A stretch of DNA of 64,000 bases. It comes from an uncultured Allomuricauda sp. Lineage in GTDB: Bacteria; Bacteroidota; Bacteroidia; Flavobacteriales; Flavobacteriaceae. The position numbers and the translations under genes are program-made. The notes beneath the pieces were generated by a model, which had not been told where the DNA came from, ran no database searches, and saw nothing but the letters and a program-made list of their open reading frames with translations. The stretch covers positions 806,001 to 870,000 of the forward strand of contig NZ_CANMPQ010000001.1 of NCBI RefSeq assembly GCF_947499695.1, in the 5' to 3' direction. Positions 47,812 through 56,734 of this stretch are shown piece by piece (position 1 is the stretch's first letter; the number at the start of each line of letters is the position of its first letter).

Positions 47812-48456
47812 ATGGAAACAGGTAAGAACACCCTCCCAGATAAAATCAATTGGGTTTGGAAGATTGTTAAGCACGGCGGACTCCTTCTTGGTGTTAGAAA
47901 TAGATTAGCCGGAGTGGGACTTGATTTTATGCCATATTATTGGGTGAAGGAAGAGGTAACTCCAATCACACCTCCAAAAATAAAAGATAATCCGAAGGAT
48001 TATGCGGTATCATATTTCGGATTTAGTGAAATAGATATTATTCAACAACGTATTCGTGGTATCGGACATAAAAACCTCAAAAAAAACTTAGAAAATGGTC
48101 AAACCTGTATAGGAATTAAAAGGCATGATGACATTGTTGCGTATATGTTTATTCAAAACAACCATCTAAATTTTCGTGGGAAAAGTTTTGAACTAAAGCC
48201 TAATGAGAGCTATCTCAAGAACATGTACACTTTTGAATCATATCGAGGGAAAAATATGGCGCCATACTTACGTTATCAGGGCTACTGCATGTTGAAGGAA
48301 AAAGGAATCGACACGAAATACAGCATTAGTGAATATTTCAACAAACCAACAATCAGATTTAAGAAAAAACTAAATTCGATCCATTTGGCCCTTTATCTAA
48401 GCATAAAACTTTTTAAACGCTATCAATGGACCATTAAATTGAGAAATTATAGTTAG
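47812..48456 (+). CDS. GNAT-like acyltransferase partner of the BKACE gene
   Basis: A 214-residue protein with a GNAT-type fold in its C-terminal two thirds: GIKRHDDIVAYMFIQ (beta strands 3-4), then NMYTFESYRGKNMAPYLRYQGYCMLKEKGI, corresponding to the acetyl-CoA-binding beta4-loop-alpha3 (R-G-K-x-M-A-P in place of the usual Q/RxxGxG/A), and SEYFNKPTIRFKKKLN (motif B). The N-terminal 70 residues are unrelated to anything I recognise. Probably an N- or O-acyltransferase, substrate unknown. Its end overlaps the yifB stop by 4 bp. Confidence 0.75.
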   Translation: METGKNTLPDKINWVWKIVKHGGLLLGVRNRLAGVGLDFMPYYWVKEEVTPITPPKIKDNPKDYAVSYFGFSEIDIIQQRIRGIGHKNLKKNLENGQTCIGIKRHDDIVAYMFIQNNHLNFRGKSFELKPNESYLKNMYTFESYRGKNMAPYLRYQGYCMLKEKGIDTKYSISEYFNKPTIRFKKKLNSIHLALYLSIKLFKRYQWTIKLRNYS

Positions 48457-49988
48457 CCCAACCACCCTTCCCTATCCAAACTCCTGTATTGAATGGCTTC
48501 AGATACATGCGGAGTTGCAATTTTTTCAGTTTTCTCTAAATCAGCGATTGTTCTAGCCAGTTTTAATATCCTGTCATATGCTCTGGCTGAAAGATTTAAC
48601 CGTTCCATAGCTTTCTTCAACAAGTCCATGGATCGCTCATCTAAAGCGCAAAACCGTTGTATCTGTTTTGTGTTCATTTGTGCGTTGTAATGCACATTAC
48701 TAAAGGATGAAAATCTGTGATTTTGGATTGCCCTAGCCGCTACCACCCTCCCACGAATGACACTACTGGATTCTCCCGTACTTTTATTGGACAATTTTTC
48801 GAATGGAACAGGTACAACTTCAATATGGATATCGATTCTATCCAACAATGGCCCAGAAATTTTGTTCAAATAACGTTTCATTTCCGATGGAGATGAAGTT
48901 TGAGGTGCATCTGGATCATTAAAATACCCCGAGGGACTTGGGTTCATACTGGCGACTAGCATAAAGCTGCTTGGATAGGTTACGGAAAACTTGGCCCTTG
49001 AAATGGTTACCTCTCTATCTTCCATAGGCTGACGCATGACTTCAAGCACTCTTCGTTCAAATTCAGGCAATTCATCCAAAAAAAGGACACCATTGTGCGC
49101 CAACGAAATTTCACCGGGCTGCGGATAACTTCCACCTCCTACCAAAGCTGCACTACTAATGGTATGATGTGGGTTACGAAATGGCCTTAGGCTCATTAAT
49201 CCAGTGTTCTTTAATTTACCAATAACACTATGGATTTTAGTAGTCTCAAGAGCCTCTTGAAGTGTCATGGGTGGTAAAATTGATGGTAGTCGTTTGGCCA
49301 ACATCGTTTTACCCGCTCCCGGAGGACCTATCAAAATGACATTGTGCCCTCCAGCTGCTGCAATTTCCATGCACCGTTTTATGCCTTCTTGTCCCTTTAC
49401 ATCGGAAAAGTCAAATTCAGGAAAATGTACATTCTTAAAAAATTCAGTTCTGGTATCTACTCTGGTTGGTTGAAGTTGGCTTTTCTGATCAAAATAATCA
49501 ATCACCTCACTTATGTTCTCCACACCAAACACCTCCAGATCATCTACAACAGCAGCTTCCATAGCATTTTCCATGGGGAGGATAAAACCCTTGAAGCCTT
49601 CTTCTCGAGCTTTTACAGCTATTGGCAAGGCTCCTTTTATAGGCTGCAGACTTCCATCCAAAGAAAGTTCACCCATTATGACATATGCCTCAATATTCTC
49701 AGATTGAATTTGCTTGGAGGCGGCAAGAATACCAATCGCTAAAGTGAGGTCGTAGGCTGAACCTTCTTTTCTAAGGTCTGCAGGAGCCATATTAATTGTT
49801 ATTTTCTTTCCAGGAATTCGAAAACCATTATTTTGAAGTGCAGCAGCAATGCGAAAGTTACTTTCTTTAACAGCATTATCGGGTAATCCCACCAAATGAT
49901 AACCGATACCTTGATCAACATTGACTTCTACCACAATGGTTTGGGCCTCAACCCCAAATACCGCGCTGCCATAAACTTTTATAAGCAT
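48453..49988 (-). CDS. YifB/ComM family Mg-chelatase-like AAA+ ATPase
   Basis: A 511-residue protein with an N-terminal Lon-protease-like fold (YGSAVFGVEAQTIVVEVNVDQGIGYHLVGLPDNAVKES) and a central AAA+ domain with Walker A GPPGAGKTM (about 220-228), LFLDELPEF (Walker B) and FRNPHHTISSAALVGGG. C-terminal Mg-chelatase domain with LSARAYDRILKLARTIADL. In Gammaproteobacteria ComM is a hexameric branch-migration helicase used in natural transformation; the role in Bacteroidetes is not established. Single gene. Confidence 0.95.
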   Translation of the reverse strand: MLIKVYGSAVFGVEAQTIVVEVNVDQGIGYHLVGLPDNAVKESNFRIAAALQNNGFRIPGKKITINMAPADLRKEGSAYDLTLAIGILAASKQIQSENIEAYVIMGELSLDGSLQPIKGALPIAVKAREEGFKGFILPMENAMEAAVVDDLEVFGVENISEVIDYFDQKSQLQPTRVDTRTEFFKNVHFPEFDFSDVKGQEGIKRCMEIAAAGGHNVILIGPPGAGKTMLAKRLPSILPPMTLQEALETTKIHSVIGKLKNTGLMSLRPFRNPHHTISSAALVGGGSYPQPGEISLAHNGVLFLDELPEFERRVLEVMRQPMEDREVTISRAKFSVTYPSSFMLVASMNPSPSGYFNDPDAPQTSSPSEMKRYLNKISGPLLDRIDIHIEVVPVPFEKLSNKSTGESSSVIRGRVVAARAIQNHRFSSFSNVHYNAQMNTKQIQRFCALDERSMDLLKKAMERLNLSARAYDRILKLARTIADLEKTEKIATPHVSEAIQYRSLDREGWLG

Positions 49989-50030
49989 AAAAAGAAGGTT
50001 CTTTTATGATGCTTAAAAAGTAGTACAGTT

Positions 50031-51830
50031 CTATTTAACCGTAAACCTTTCTTTGACGGATACCGGGTTTCCATTTGACGTAAACCCTTCTATGATCAGT
50101 TCGTAGTCACCAACAATATCGGAAGTAAAGAAAATAACCTCTTCATTTTCACTGGAAATATCAAGATTTGGCTCCCAAAGTAATTGATATCTAAAATCTA
50201 GTGTTTTAACCGTTTTACCGCCCTCAGTTTCATCGTACCGCTGTTTATAGTATTTTTTGTCTGGCTCAGGTTTAAATAAATTCACGGTGATTATATGTTC
50301 GCCCAATTCTGGGGATTTATAATCTCTATCTATGGTATCAACCATTAGTACTCCTTGAAAAATTTTCTGGCCTACCACATATTTACTTCGTAAAAAACTA
50401 ATGCTTTTTACATTTCTGGCATTGTATTCTAAAAGGTGGTTCTGATCTTGTATCAAGATACCATCAACAATAATCAAAGGGGAAAATTCAGGACTTAAAA
50501 ATGTATCATAATTATGTTCCTTGACATAAAAAGTCCCTCCTTTTTGGGTCTTAGTGGCCCACACCAATTCAACCACTTCAACCAAGGTTTCGCTGATTGT
50601 GGAAAAGCGGGTATAGTCATCCAAATTATAGATCGTCATAATATTTTCATAGGATTGCTCAATGGGCGAAACCTGCTTTAAAGTGTCTGATTTTATCTGA
50701 AAATATCCATTTTCGATTTGATTGTGAACACTTCTTTCTAGAATGATATCTTCCATTTCAGGGGTTATCCCGAACTTATTGAAGGTCATTTCCGGATAGT
50801 TTGTTGATTGCCCTTGGTCCAAAACTACGTTATAGTTATGCCTATTTTCGCCAAGTACCTGAACAATGGCTTGCGTACCATTGTATTCCTTTTCAAGATT
50901 CGCATAAAATCTACCATCTTCATCGGTATTTATTACTTTTAATTCATGACCCTCTTTTCCGGGAATTGAAATTGCAACTTCAATATTATTTATACTGCTG
51001 ATGGAATCTTTTGGGGTGATTTTACCAAAAATAAGTTCTCCTCGTAATTCTGGATAAAACATCCTATTATTTGGTTCCTTCCAAAAATCATTGGTTTTCT
51101 GTTGTCCTGGTTTAGAAAATTCTTTTTTAGAAGTTGGTCTGATGGGCGTGGTTATAGTGTCAATCCTTCTAACGGAGAGTGAATAGGTTCCTTCGGAATA
51201 GTTATCAAAAAAGTTCTTCAAACTAAAAACTACTTTGGATCTTTTATTAAAAATGTCTTTTTCAAATCCATCACTTTTCCAGTTATTGGTGCCAACACCT
51301 TCCGTCAAAATGCTTTTATGTTTTGCTTGAACTGAAGTTTTCAATTTTAAGGTATCCTCTTCTAGGAGTATTCGCTCCTGATTACTTTGGTATGGGTTAA
51401 TTATTGCTATATCCCCTTGAAAAAAATTGTCTTGATTACCATTTTTCATCCATTGTGTATATCCTAGGAGTTTGTAATTTCCTGATGGAACCGTAGCGGG
51501 AATAAAAAAATCACTCTGCCCTGCGCTTTTTACCAAGCGGATTTTATGCTTAAATATGGATTGCATGTCTTCATCAACCAATTCTACATAGGCAATCTTG
51601 CTGAGATTGCTTAACTCGTTGGACTCGCAATTAAGGTTATACACTTTATAATACAAATATTCACCTGAAAACAACAGGCTGGTATTGTAGTGAATGAATA
51701 TTTTTTCTTGAGGAATGTTGGGATAAGCCGCATTAAAATCAGCATCTGACGAACTCAATTGACCGAACGAACAGCATGGAACGATGAAAACAACCCAGAA
51801 TAATTTTGCTATGTTTTTTATTGAGTTCAT
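50031..51830 (-). CDS. Exported macroglobulin-like protein with TonB-plug-like segment (locus 1)
   Basis: A 599-residue secreted protein (signal peptide 1-23). The N-terminal part shows MG-like beta domains typical of a large Bacteroidetes family (IPQEKIFIHYNTSLLFSGEYLYYKVY, then ATVPSGNYKLLGYTQWMKN). Around 445-500 is a segment resembling the TonB-receptor plug: PLIIVDGILIQ, VKSISFLRS, QGVLMVDT. The end (last 36 residues) is a beta-rich module EVIFFTSDIVGDYELIIEGFTSNGNPVSVKERF almost identical to the paralogue at 56735-58510. No beta barrel follows. It is the last gene of a locus after a TonB receptor and a DUF4249 lipoprotein (1 bp gap). Function unknown. Confidence 0.8.
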   Translation of the reverse strand: MNSIKNIAKLFWVVFIVPCCSFGQLSSSDADFNAAYPNIPQEKIFIHYNTSLLFSGEYLYYKVYNLNCESNELSNLSKIAYVELVDEDMQSIFKHKIRLVKSAGQSDFFIPATVPSGNYKLLGYTQWMKNGNQDNFFQGDIAIINPYQSNQERILLEEDTLKLKTSVQAKHKSILTEGVGTNNWKSDGFEKDIFNKRSKVVFSLKNFFDNYSEGTYSLSVRRIDTITTPIRPTSKKEFSKPGQQKTNDFWKEPNNRMFYPELRGELIFGKITPKDSISSINNIEVAISIPGKEGHELKVINTDEDGRFYANLEKEYNGTQAIVQVLGENRHNYNVVLDQGQSTNYPEMTFNKFGITPEMEDIILERSVHNQIENGYFQIKSDTLKQVSPIEQSYENIMTIYNLDDYTRFSTISETLVEVVELVWATKTQKGGTFYVKEHNYDTFLSPEFSPLIIVDGILIQDQNHLLEYNARNVKSISFLRSKYVVGQKIFQGVLMVDTIDRDYKSPELGEHIITVNLFKPEPDKKYYKQRYDETEGGKTVKTLDFRYQLLWEPNLDISSENEEVIFFTSDIVGDYELIIEGFTSNGNPVSVKERFTVK

Positions 51831-51831
51831 A

Positions 51832-52989
51832 TTATTCTATCCAAAAATCTGGGATTTCACTGTCACCAAGAACTGTGCAATCACCGCAGACCCTGGGCAC
51901 CACCTTATAAGGTCCATCTCGAGGTTCATCAGGACCTGGCACCCCAAAAAACTTAATATTATTAAACCTTACCCCATTGATCACCTCGGAAATTACAGGG
52001 TTGGTAACAAAACAATCATTGGGGTAGGCAGGAATCAAATCATCAGGAAAGAAATCTTGGTGATTAAAAAATATTCTTTCTTGGTTCACGGCCGATACGT
52101 CAAAAAATCCAATTACTTTTTCCCTAGGGTCATTCTGTGCCACAATGTTACCATTAAAGAATCCCGGCTGATTCTCGGAAAATATACTTTCCAACCCAGA
52201 AAGTTCACTTAGGGTTTTATAAAAGGCGTGCGCTTCTCTTGAAATCACATATTGTTTTACCAAAATGCTATACCGATGACCTATTATATAGTCATCTCTG
52301 CCTATAAATCTCACCTGGAAACCTGAAAGTCTATCCTCAGTGAACCCACTGGTATTCGCCAAAATTATTTTGATGGAGTTAACGGTGTTATAGCAGACTT
52401 CTTCTTCCCTAGGTCTAATTTCAAAACCAAGAATAGGTGGAGTTTCTGAGACAATATATAAATCTTGTGGGTTCCAATTTGGTGCAACAATTTTATAGGT
52501 TTCTTCATAATCAAATCTATAGTAGAGTGATTCAGCTTGAGGATCGAAGGTGTCCACCATGATTGACACGCCTTCTACATTTTGGTCGTTTGTTACTACG
52601 GATGCGTATAAATCGTCCATTGCCAAGCTCTTGGTAAGTAAGGTTGGTTTAGATACATAAGAACTGCCTGCGCTAGTGGTTATGGACAGTTCATAATTGA
52701 CATTTGGCTTCGCATTGAACATTATGGATGAAACATATATTCCCGGTGAGCTTTCATTGAAATTATACTCCTCTCCGTCATCTCCAGAAATACTAACAAT
52801 AGCATTGGTCTCTCCTTCTGGTTCTTCCTCGAAACGATATGTTCTCGTCAAAGATATTGTTTGGAATTTGAGTTCGTTGGTTATCAATGCATCAATTACC
52901 AAGGCACTTTCAAATTCTTCTGTTGTAGCTTCAAAGGGCTCAACACAGCTGCTAAGAACGATTAGAAAAAAAAGATAACATCTATACAT
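51832..52989 (-). CDS. DUF4249 family lipoprotein (locus 1)
   Basis: A 385-residue lipoprotein counted from the ATG at 52989 (a TTG-initiated extension of five codons exists). Signal peptide ends VLSSC (Cys15), followed by VEPFE, then a beta-rich N-terminal domain (FESALVIDALITNELKFQTISLTRTYRF, GIYVSS). The C-terminus carries the family cysteine pair CGDC and ends PDFWIE. DUF4249 proteins accompany TonB receptors in Bacteroidetes, much as SusD-like lipoproteins do, but no ligand is known. Lies 26 bp after the TonB receptor gene and 1 bp before the macroglobulin-like gene. Confidence 0.88.
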   Translation of the reverse strand: MYRCYLFFLIVLSSCVEPFEATTEEFESALVIDALITNELKFQTISLTRTYRFEEEPEGETNAIVSISGDDGEEYNFNESSPGIYVSSIMFNAKPNVNYELSITTSAGSSYVSKPTLLTKSLAMDDLYASVVTNDQNVEGVSIMVDTFDPQAESLYYRFDYEETYKIVAPNWNPQDLYIVSETPPILGFEIRPREEEVCYNTVNSIKIILANTSGFTEDRLSGFQVRFIGRDDYIIGHRYSILVKQYVISREAHAFYKTLSELSGLESIFSENQPGFFNGNIVAQNDPREKVIGFFDVSAVNQERIFFNHQDFFPDDLIPAYPNDCFVTNPVISEVINGVRFNNIKFFGVPGPDEPRDGPYKVVPRVCGDCTVLGDSEIPDFWIE

Positions 52990-53015
52990 TTTGAACTTAT
53001 TCAAGTCAAGGACAC

Positions 53016-55781
53016 TTAGAATTTGAAATTATAAGTTATCGTTGGTATTGGTATTGAAAAAATTGAACTTTTATAAGCTTTTATCTGCCCATTTTCTGTA
53101 ACAAAAAATACAGAGTATGGGTTGTTTCTGCCTAACACGTTATAAACCGAAATATTCCAAAAGCTATGAGCCAATTTTTTCAACTTATGGTTGCCTTCAA
53201 CATTAAAACTTAGGTCTACTCGATAATAGTCCGGAATTCTAAATTTGTTTCGATCGCTATAAAATGCATATTCCGCGCCCCTAAATGTATAACTTCCAAT
53301 AGGGTATGTAACTGGTCTCCCGGTCTGGTAAACCACGTTGGCCGAAAAACTAAATCGTTTTGTGAGCTTATAATTTGCCACAAGACTAAGGTCATGCGGT
53401 TTGTCATAATTAGCTGGAAAATATTCGCCGTTGTTTACTGTTTCCTCCGCAAAGTCACTGTCCAGTTTCAAAAAAGATCTAGAGTATGTATATCCCAACC
53501 AACCGTTGAACTTACCTCTATTTTTTCTGAGTAAAAACTCTACGCCATAGGCCTTACCTTCTCCTTGCAATACTTCGGTCTCAATACTTTCATTTAACAA
53601 CAGGTCCGCCCCTACTTTAAAATCAAGATTATTTTTGGATTTTTTATAATACCCCTCTAGACTCAGTTCAAAATTATCGCCGTCAAAATTTTTGTACAAT
53701 CCTAGGGCATATTGCCGTGCTCTTTGTGGTTCTATGTTTATATCTGAGAGTTTCCATGTATCTATAGGTGATACGGTAGTATTGTTCGATAATGTATGAA
53801 TGTATTGAAAAGTGCTATTATAGCTCGCTTTTACAGAAAAGTCTTCAGCTAAAAAATACCTTCCTGATACCCTGAACTCGGGTCCTGTATATGTTTTTAT
53901 CACCTCATTGTTTCCATATTGAACCCTATCAATCAATGTCCCTTCGTCTTTCGGTAAGCCTGCTTCATAAATACGCTGTTCGGATTCCCCCAAACTTGAA
54001 TAAATAGAATATCGAAACCCCAAATCCAACAACAATTTGTCGTTCACGGCATAGGTGTCTGATAAAAAAACGGCTGATTCAAGAGCTTTTTCCCTTGGTA
54101 TTCTTAAAGATTCTACGATAGATAATGAACCTGTCGGGTTTATATCTCCAGGATTTACTAAATACAGTTTGGATGCAATACCATATTCAAAATTATGTGA
54201 ACGATTATATAAATAGTTCATTTTAAGTTTTAACGCGGTCTCGTTTACTTTGTACCCAAATCGAAAATCAGTATCCGATTCACCATCAAAATCAATGTTA
54301 AACCTGTATTCGCTATTCGTCAATTGCAAACTACCGGTGTTTTTTTCGTTGAATTTATGGTTCCAGTTTAATGAGAACAATCTATTGCTGTAATTGTACA
54401 ATGAGTCTGATGTTATGCTAAAAGCATCCCGGCTATAATACCCGGAAAACTGTATATCGTTGTTCTGGTTTACCTTATGGTCGTACTTTGCTAGTAAGTC
54501 ATAAAATGAAGCTTGACTGTTTTTTAATGACTCTTCTTCCAATGACCTTAATATCCAATCGGAGTAGGAACTTCTTCCACCAATCAGCAAGGCTGACTTC
54601 TTATCAATAATTGGAATTTCGAGTGCAATATTATTGGTAACCGGACCGATTGAAGCTTCACCAGCGAACTTTTCCGTGTTTGCATTTTTATTCGTTATAT
54701 CGAAAACTGAGGATAACCGACCTCCAAATTCAGCTGGAATACTTCCTTTATATATTGTCAAATCTTGAACCGTAAAGGGGTTCATTGCCTGGAAAATGCC
54801 AAAAAAGTGGGTGGGATTGTAAATTACCGCGTTGTCCATAAGTACCAAATTTTGGTCCGCGTTACCCCCTCTAACATTGAATCCGGTAGCGCCTTCTCCG
54901 GCCGAACTAATTCCGGGCAAAGCAGTGGCAACTTTTAGAATATTTCTTTCTCCAAGAACAACAGGTATGTTTTTTGTTTCTTCCGATGAAATTTCTGTGG
55001 TTCCCATGATAGCTTCCTCAACATTTTTGTCTGCATCGGCGCTGACCACAACTTCTTCTAACCTTTCAATGCTTTGATCAAGGGTTATATCCAGATTTCC
55101 ATCATTATAGATGATAATGTTTTTTTGAATAGGTTGAAATCCAAGGGAGCTTGTTTCCAATATACTCAATCCCGGCGGTAATTCTATCTCATAAAATCCA
55201 GTAGCATCGGTAACCACTCCGATATCTCTATTCTTAATGATTATCGAAAGGTTGAGAATAGGTTCCCCGGAATTCCTGCTTTTTATATATCCGTTTAAAA
55301 CAAATCCTTTTCTTTCAGTAATGTGTTCTTTCCCTATCCTCACCGTTTCCACTTCTCGTCTCTCCGAAGCATTCTCTTTTGAAAGTAATATGGGGTTATT
55401 CGCTACAACCCTGTTTTGGTTTTTAGGTTTGTCTTCCTTTTTTAAAGCACCAAAAAAACCAGGTGGCAATTGATCATAGATAATATTGTTTCTGTTCAAA
55501 GCAACTCTCTTATCTTTTAAGATGTAAAAATTGATGATTGTTTCATTGAATATGTTTTCAAGTAATTCCTGGATTTCGACATCCTCATAACTTCCAGAAA
55601 TTTTTGTATCAGCCAACCAATCTTGAACATAATAGAAACGATACTCCGTTAGCTCTTCTATTTCATTTAAAACATCGACAATGTTCTGATCATTAAATGA
55701 TATTGATACTTTAATTGAGTCATTTTGGGCCATGACCAATTTAAAGCTGAGCAATACCATTATCGTAAGAACATGTTTCAT
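53016..55781 (-). CDS. TonB-dependent outer-membrane receptor with STN and carboxypeptidase-like domains (locus 1)
   Basis: A 921-residue receptor. Signal peptide 1-18 (ending LVMAQ); an STN-type signalling domain (about 22-95, ISVSFNDQNIVDVLNEIEELTEYRFYY); a carboxypeptidase-like regulatory domain (about 155-245, GEPILNLSIIIKNRDIGVVTDATGFYEIELP); a plug (about 250-370) with the NVRGGNADQNLVLMDNAVIYNP and GSIPAEFGGRLSSVFDI blocks; then a 22-strand barrel to residue 921 ending in Phe. No obvious ligand. The STN domain usually couples to an anti-sigma factor, but none is found in this window. The upstream 259-residue gene overlaps its start by 4 bp. Confidence 0.93.
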   Translation of the reverse strand: MKHVLTIMVLLSFKLVMAQNDSIKVSISFNDQNIVDVLNEIEELTEYRFYYVQDWLADTKISGSYEDVEIQELLENIFNETIINFYILKDKRVALNRNNIIYDQLPPGFFGALKKEDKPKNQNRVVANNPILLSKENASERREVETVRIGKEHITERKGFVLNGYIKSRNSGEPILNLSIIIKNRDIGVVTDATGFYEIELPPGLSILETSSLGFQPIQKNIIIYNDGNLDITLDQSIERLEEVVVSADADKNVEEAIMGTTEISSEETKNIPVVLGERNILKVATALPGISSAGEGATGFNVRGGNADQNLVLMDNAVIYNPTHFFGIFQAMNPFTVQDLTIYKGSIPAEFGGRLSSVFDITNKNANTEKFAGEASIGPVTNNIALEIPIIDKKSALLIGGRSSYSDWILRSLEEESLKNSQASFYDLLAKYDHKVNQNNDIQFSGYYSRDAFSITSDSLYNYSNRLFSLNWNHKFNEKNTGSLQLTNSEYRFNIDFDGESDTDFRFGYKVNETALKLKMNYLYNRSHNFEYGIASKLYLVNPGDINPTGSLSIVESLRIPREKALESAVFLSDTYAVNDKLLLDLGFRYSIYSSLGESEQRIYEAGLPKDEGTLIDRVQYGNNEVIKTYTGPEFRVSGRYFLAEDFSVKASYNSTFQYIHTLSNNTTVSPIDTWKLSDINIEPQRARQYALGLYKNFDGDNFELSLEGYYKKSKNNLDFKVGADLLLNESIETEVLQGEGKAYGVEFLLRKNRGKFNGWLGYTYSRSFLKLDSDFAEETVNNGEYFPANYDKPHDLSLVANYKLTKRFSFSANVVYQTGRPVTYPIGSYTFRGAEYAFYSDRNKFRIPDYYRVDLSFNVEGNHKLKKLAHSFWNISVYNVLGRNNPYSVFFVTENGQIKAYKSSIFSIPIPTITYNFKF

Positions 55782-56557
55782 TGTACCAATTTTCGGTCTT
55801 CCGCAAGTAACCCGGAAATCCTATTAGAAAGTGTAATTAGATAATCTCTTGTATTGGATTTAGGGAATTTTTTCTTCGATAATCCCTCAATCTCTTTTTT
55901 ATATTCTGGAAAAACTTTTACTAAATCCTTCCTATTTCTCAATGGATAATACTGTTGATTGTAAAATAGAAACATAACATTCCTGCTTTTGAACTCATAA
56001 TACACAGAATTGTTCCCAGCTTTTTGGAATCTCTTTTTTTTGTGTTTTTCGAAAAGTTTAAGGTGTTGGTTTTCCAAAAGCACCTCATAGAAACCTGAAA
56101 TACCGGGATTATTTGGTAAACTATCCCTGATATTAATGAATTTATGTCCATCTATAATAAAACTATCAACCTTGCTTTTAATGAGTTGCAGCAGAACAAT
56201 TCGCAACCCTTTCTTTAGATTCAATAAAACCAAATCTTCATCCAAATCGTATTTCATTTCCAATCCAAAATAATGGTGTCCATCATAGACAATGGAACCC
56301 TTCAGGAAATCAGTGGTTTTATAGAACTTATGATAATTGTTGATTACCTTATATTTTTCTACGTAGCCTATACCATTGTATAATGCGGTGTTTTCAATCC
56401 CCATTGCTTTATCAAACCACTCATAATATTCCTCTTCACCTTTTTGGACCTCTTGGGACATCAAATAAAATGGAGCAAAAAAAGAGCTTAAAAAAGTCAG
56501 AAGGAAGACTTTAATTGTTGTACAAGTGGTAATATGACAACTATTGAAGAAAAACAT
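55778..56557 (-). CDS. Exported protein of unknown function, first gene of locus 1
   Basis: A 259-residue protein with a hydrophobic N-terminus (about 13-34, signal peptide-like, ending LMSQE) and no family I recognise. It has a charged, beta/alpha mixture with YVEKYKVINNYHKFYKTTDFLKGSIVYDGHHYFGLEMKYDLDEDLVLL and a C-terminal helical portion. Its gene overlaps the TonB receptor start by 4 bp and so is co-transcribed and translationally coupled. The pattern suggests a receptor-associated periplasmic protein; this is inference from context. The second locus (56735 upward) runs off the window before the equivalent position. Confidence 0.72.
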   Translation of the reverse strand: MFFFNSCHITTCTTIKVFLLTFLSSFFAPFYLMSQEVQKGEEEYYEWFDKAMGIENTALYNGIGYVEKYKVINNYHKFYKTTDFLKGSIVYDGHHYFGLEMKYDLDEDLVLLNLKKGLRIVLLQLIKSKVDSFIIDGHKFINIRDSLPNNPGISGFYEVLLENQHLKLFEKHKKKRFQKAGNNSVYYEFKSRNVMFLFYNQQYYPLRNRKDLVKVFPEYKKEIEGLSKKKFPKSNTRDYLITLSNRISGLLAEDRKLVQ

Positions 56558-56590
56558 AAGTGTGGAAATATTTCTTCATACTTATGAATG

Positions 56591-56619
56591 TAATTATCAT
56601 AGCCAACTATGCATAATTA
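56591..56619. repeat. 12-bp inverted repeat between the two outer-membrane loci
   Basis: TAATTATCATAG, spacer CCAA, CTATGCATAATTA: twelve complementary bases per arm with one bulged C. No T run follows, so it looks more like an operator than a terminator. It is 34-62 bp upstream of the first gene of locus 1. Confidence 0.55.
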
Positions 56620-56734
56620 TTTCTATAAACAACTATCCCAAAGGTAAGTTCTACCTAAATGCGTGGATTAACTTATCTCAAATCAATCCCGTTTTAAGGA
56701 AATTAACAACACTCCGTTGTCAAAATGCAGATAG

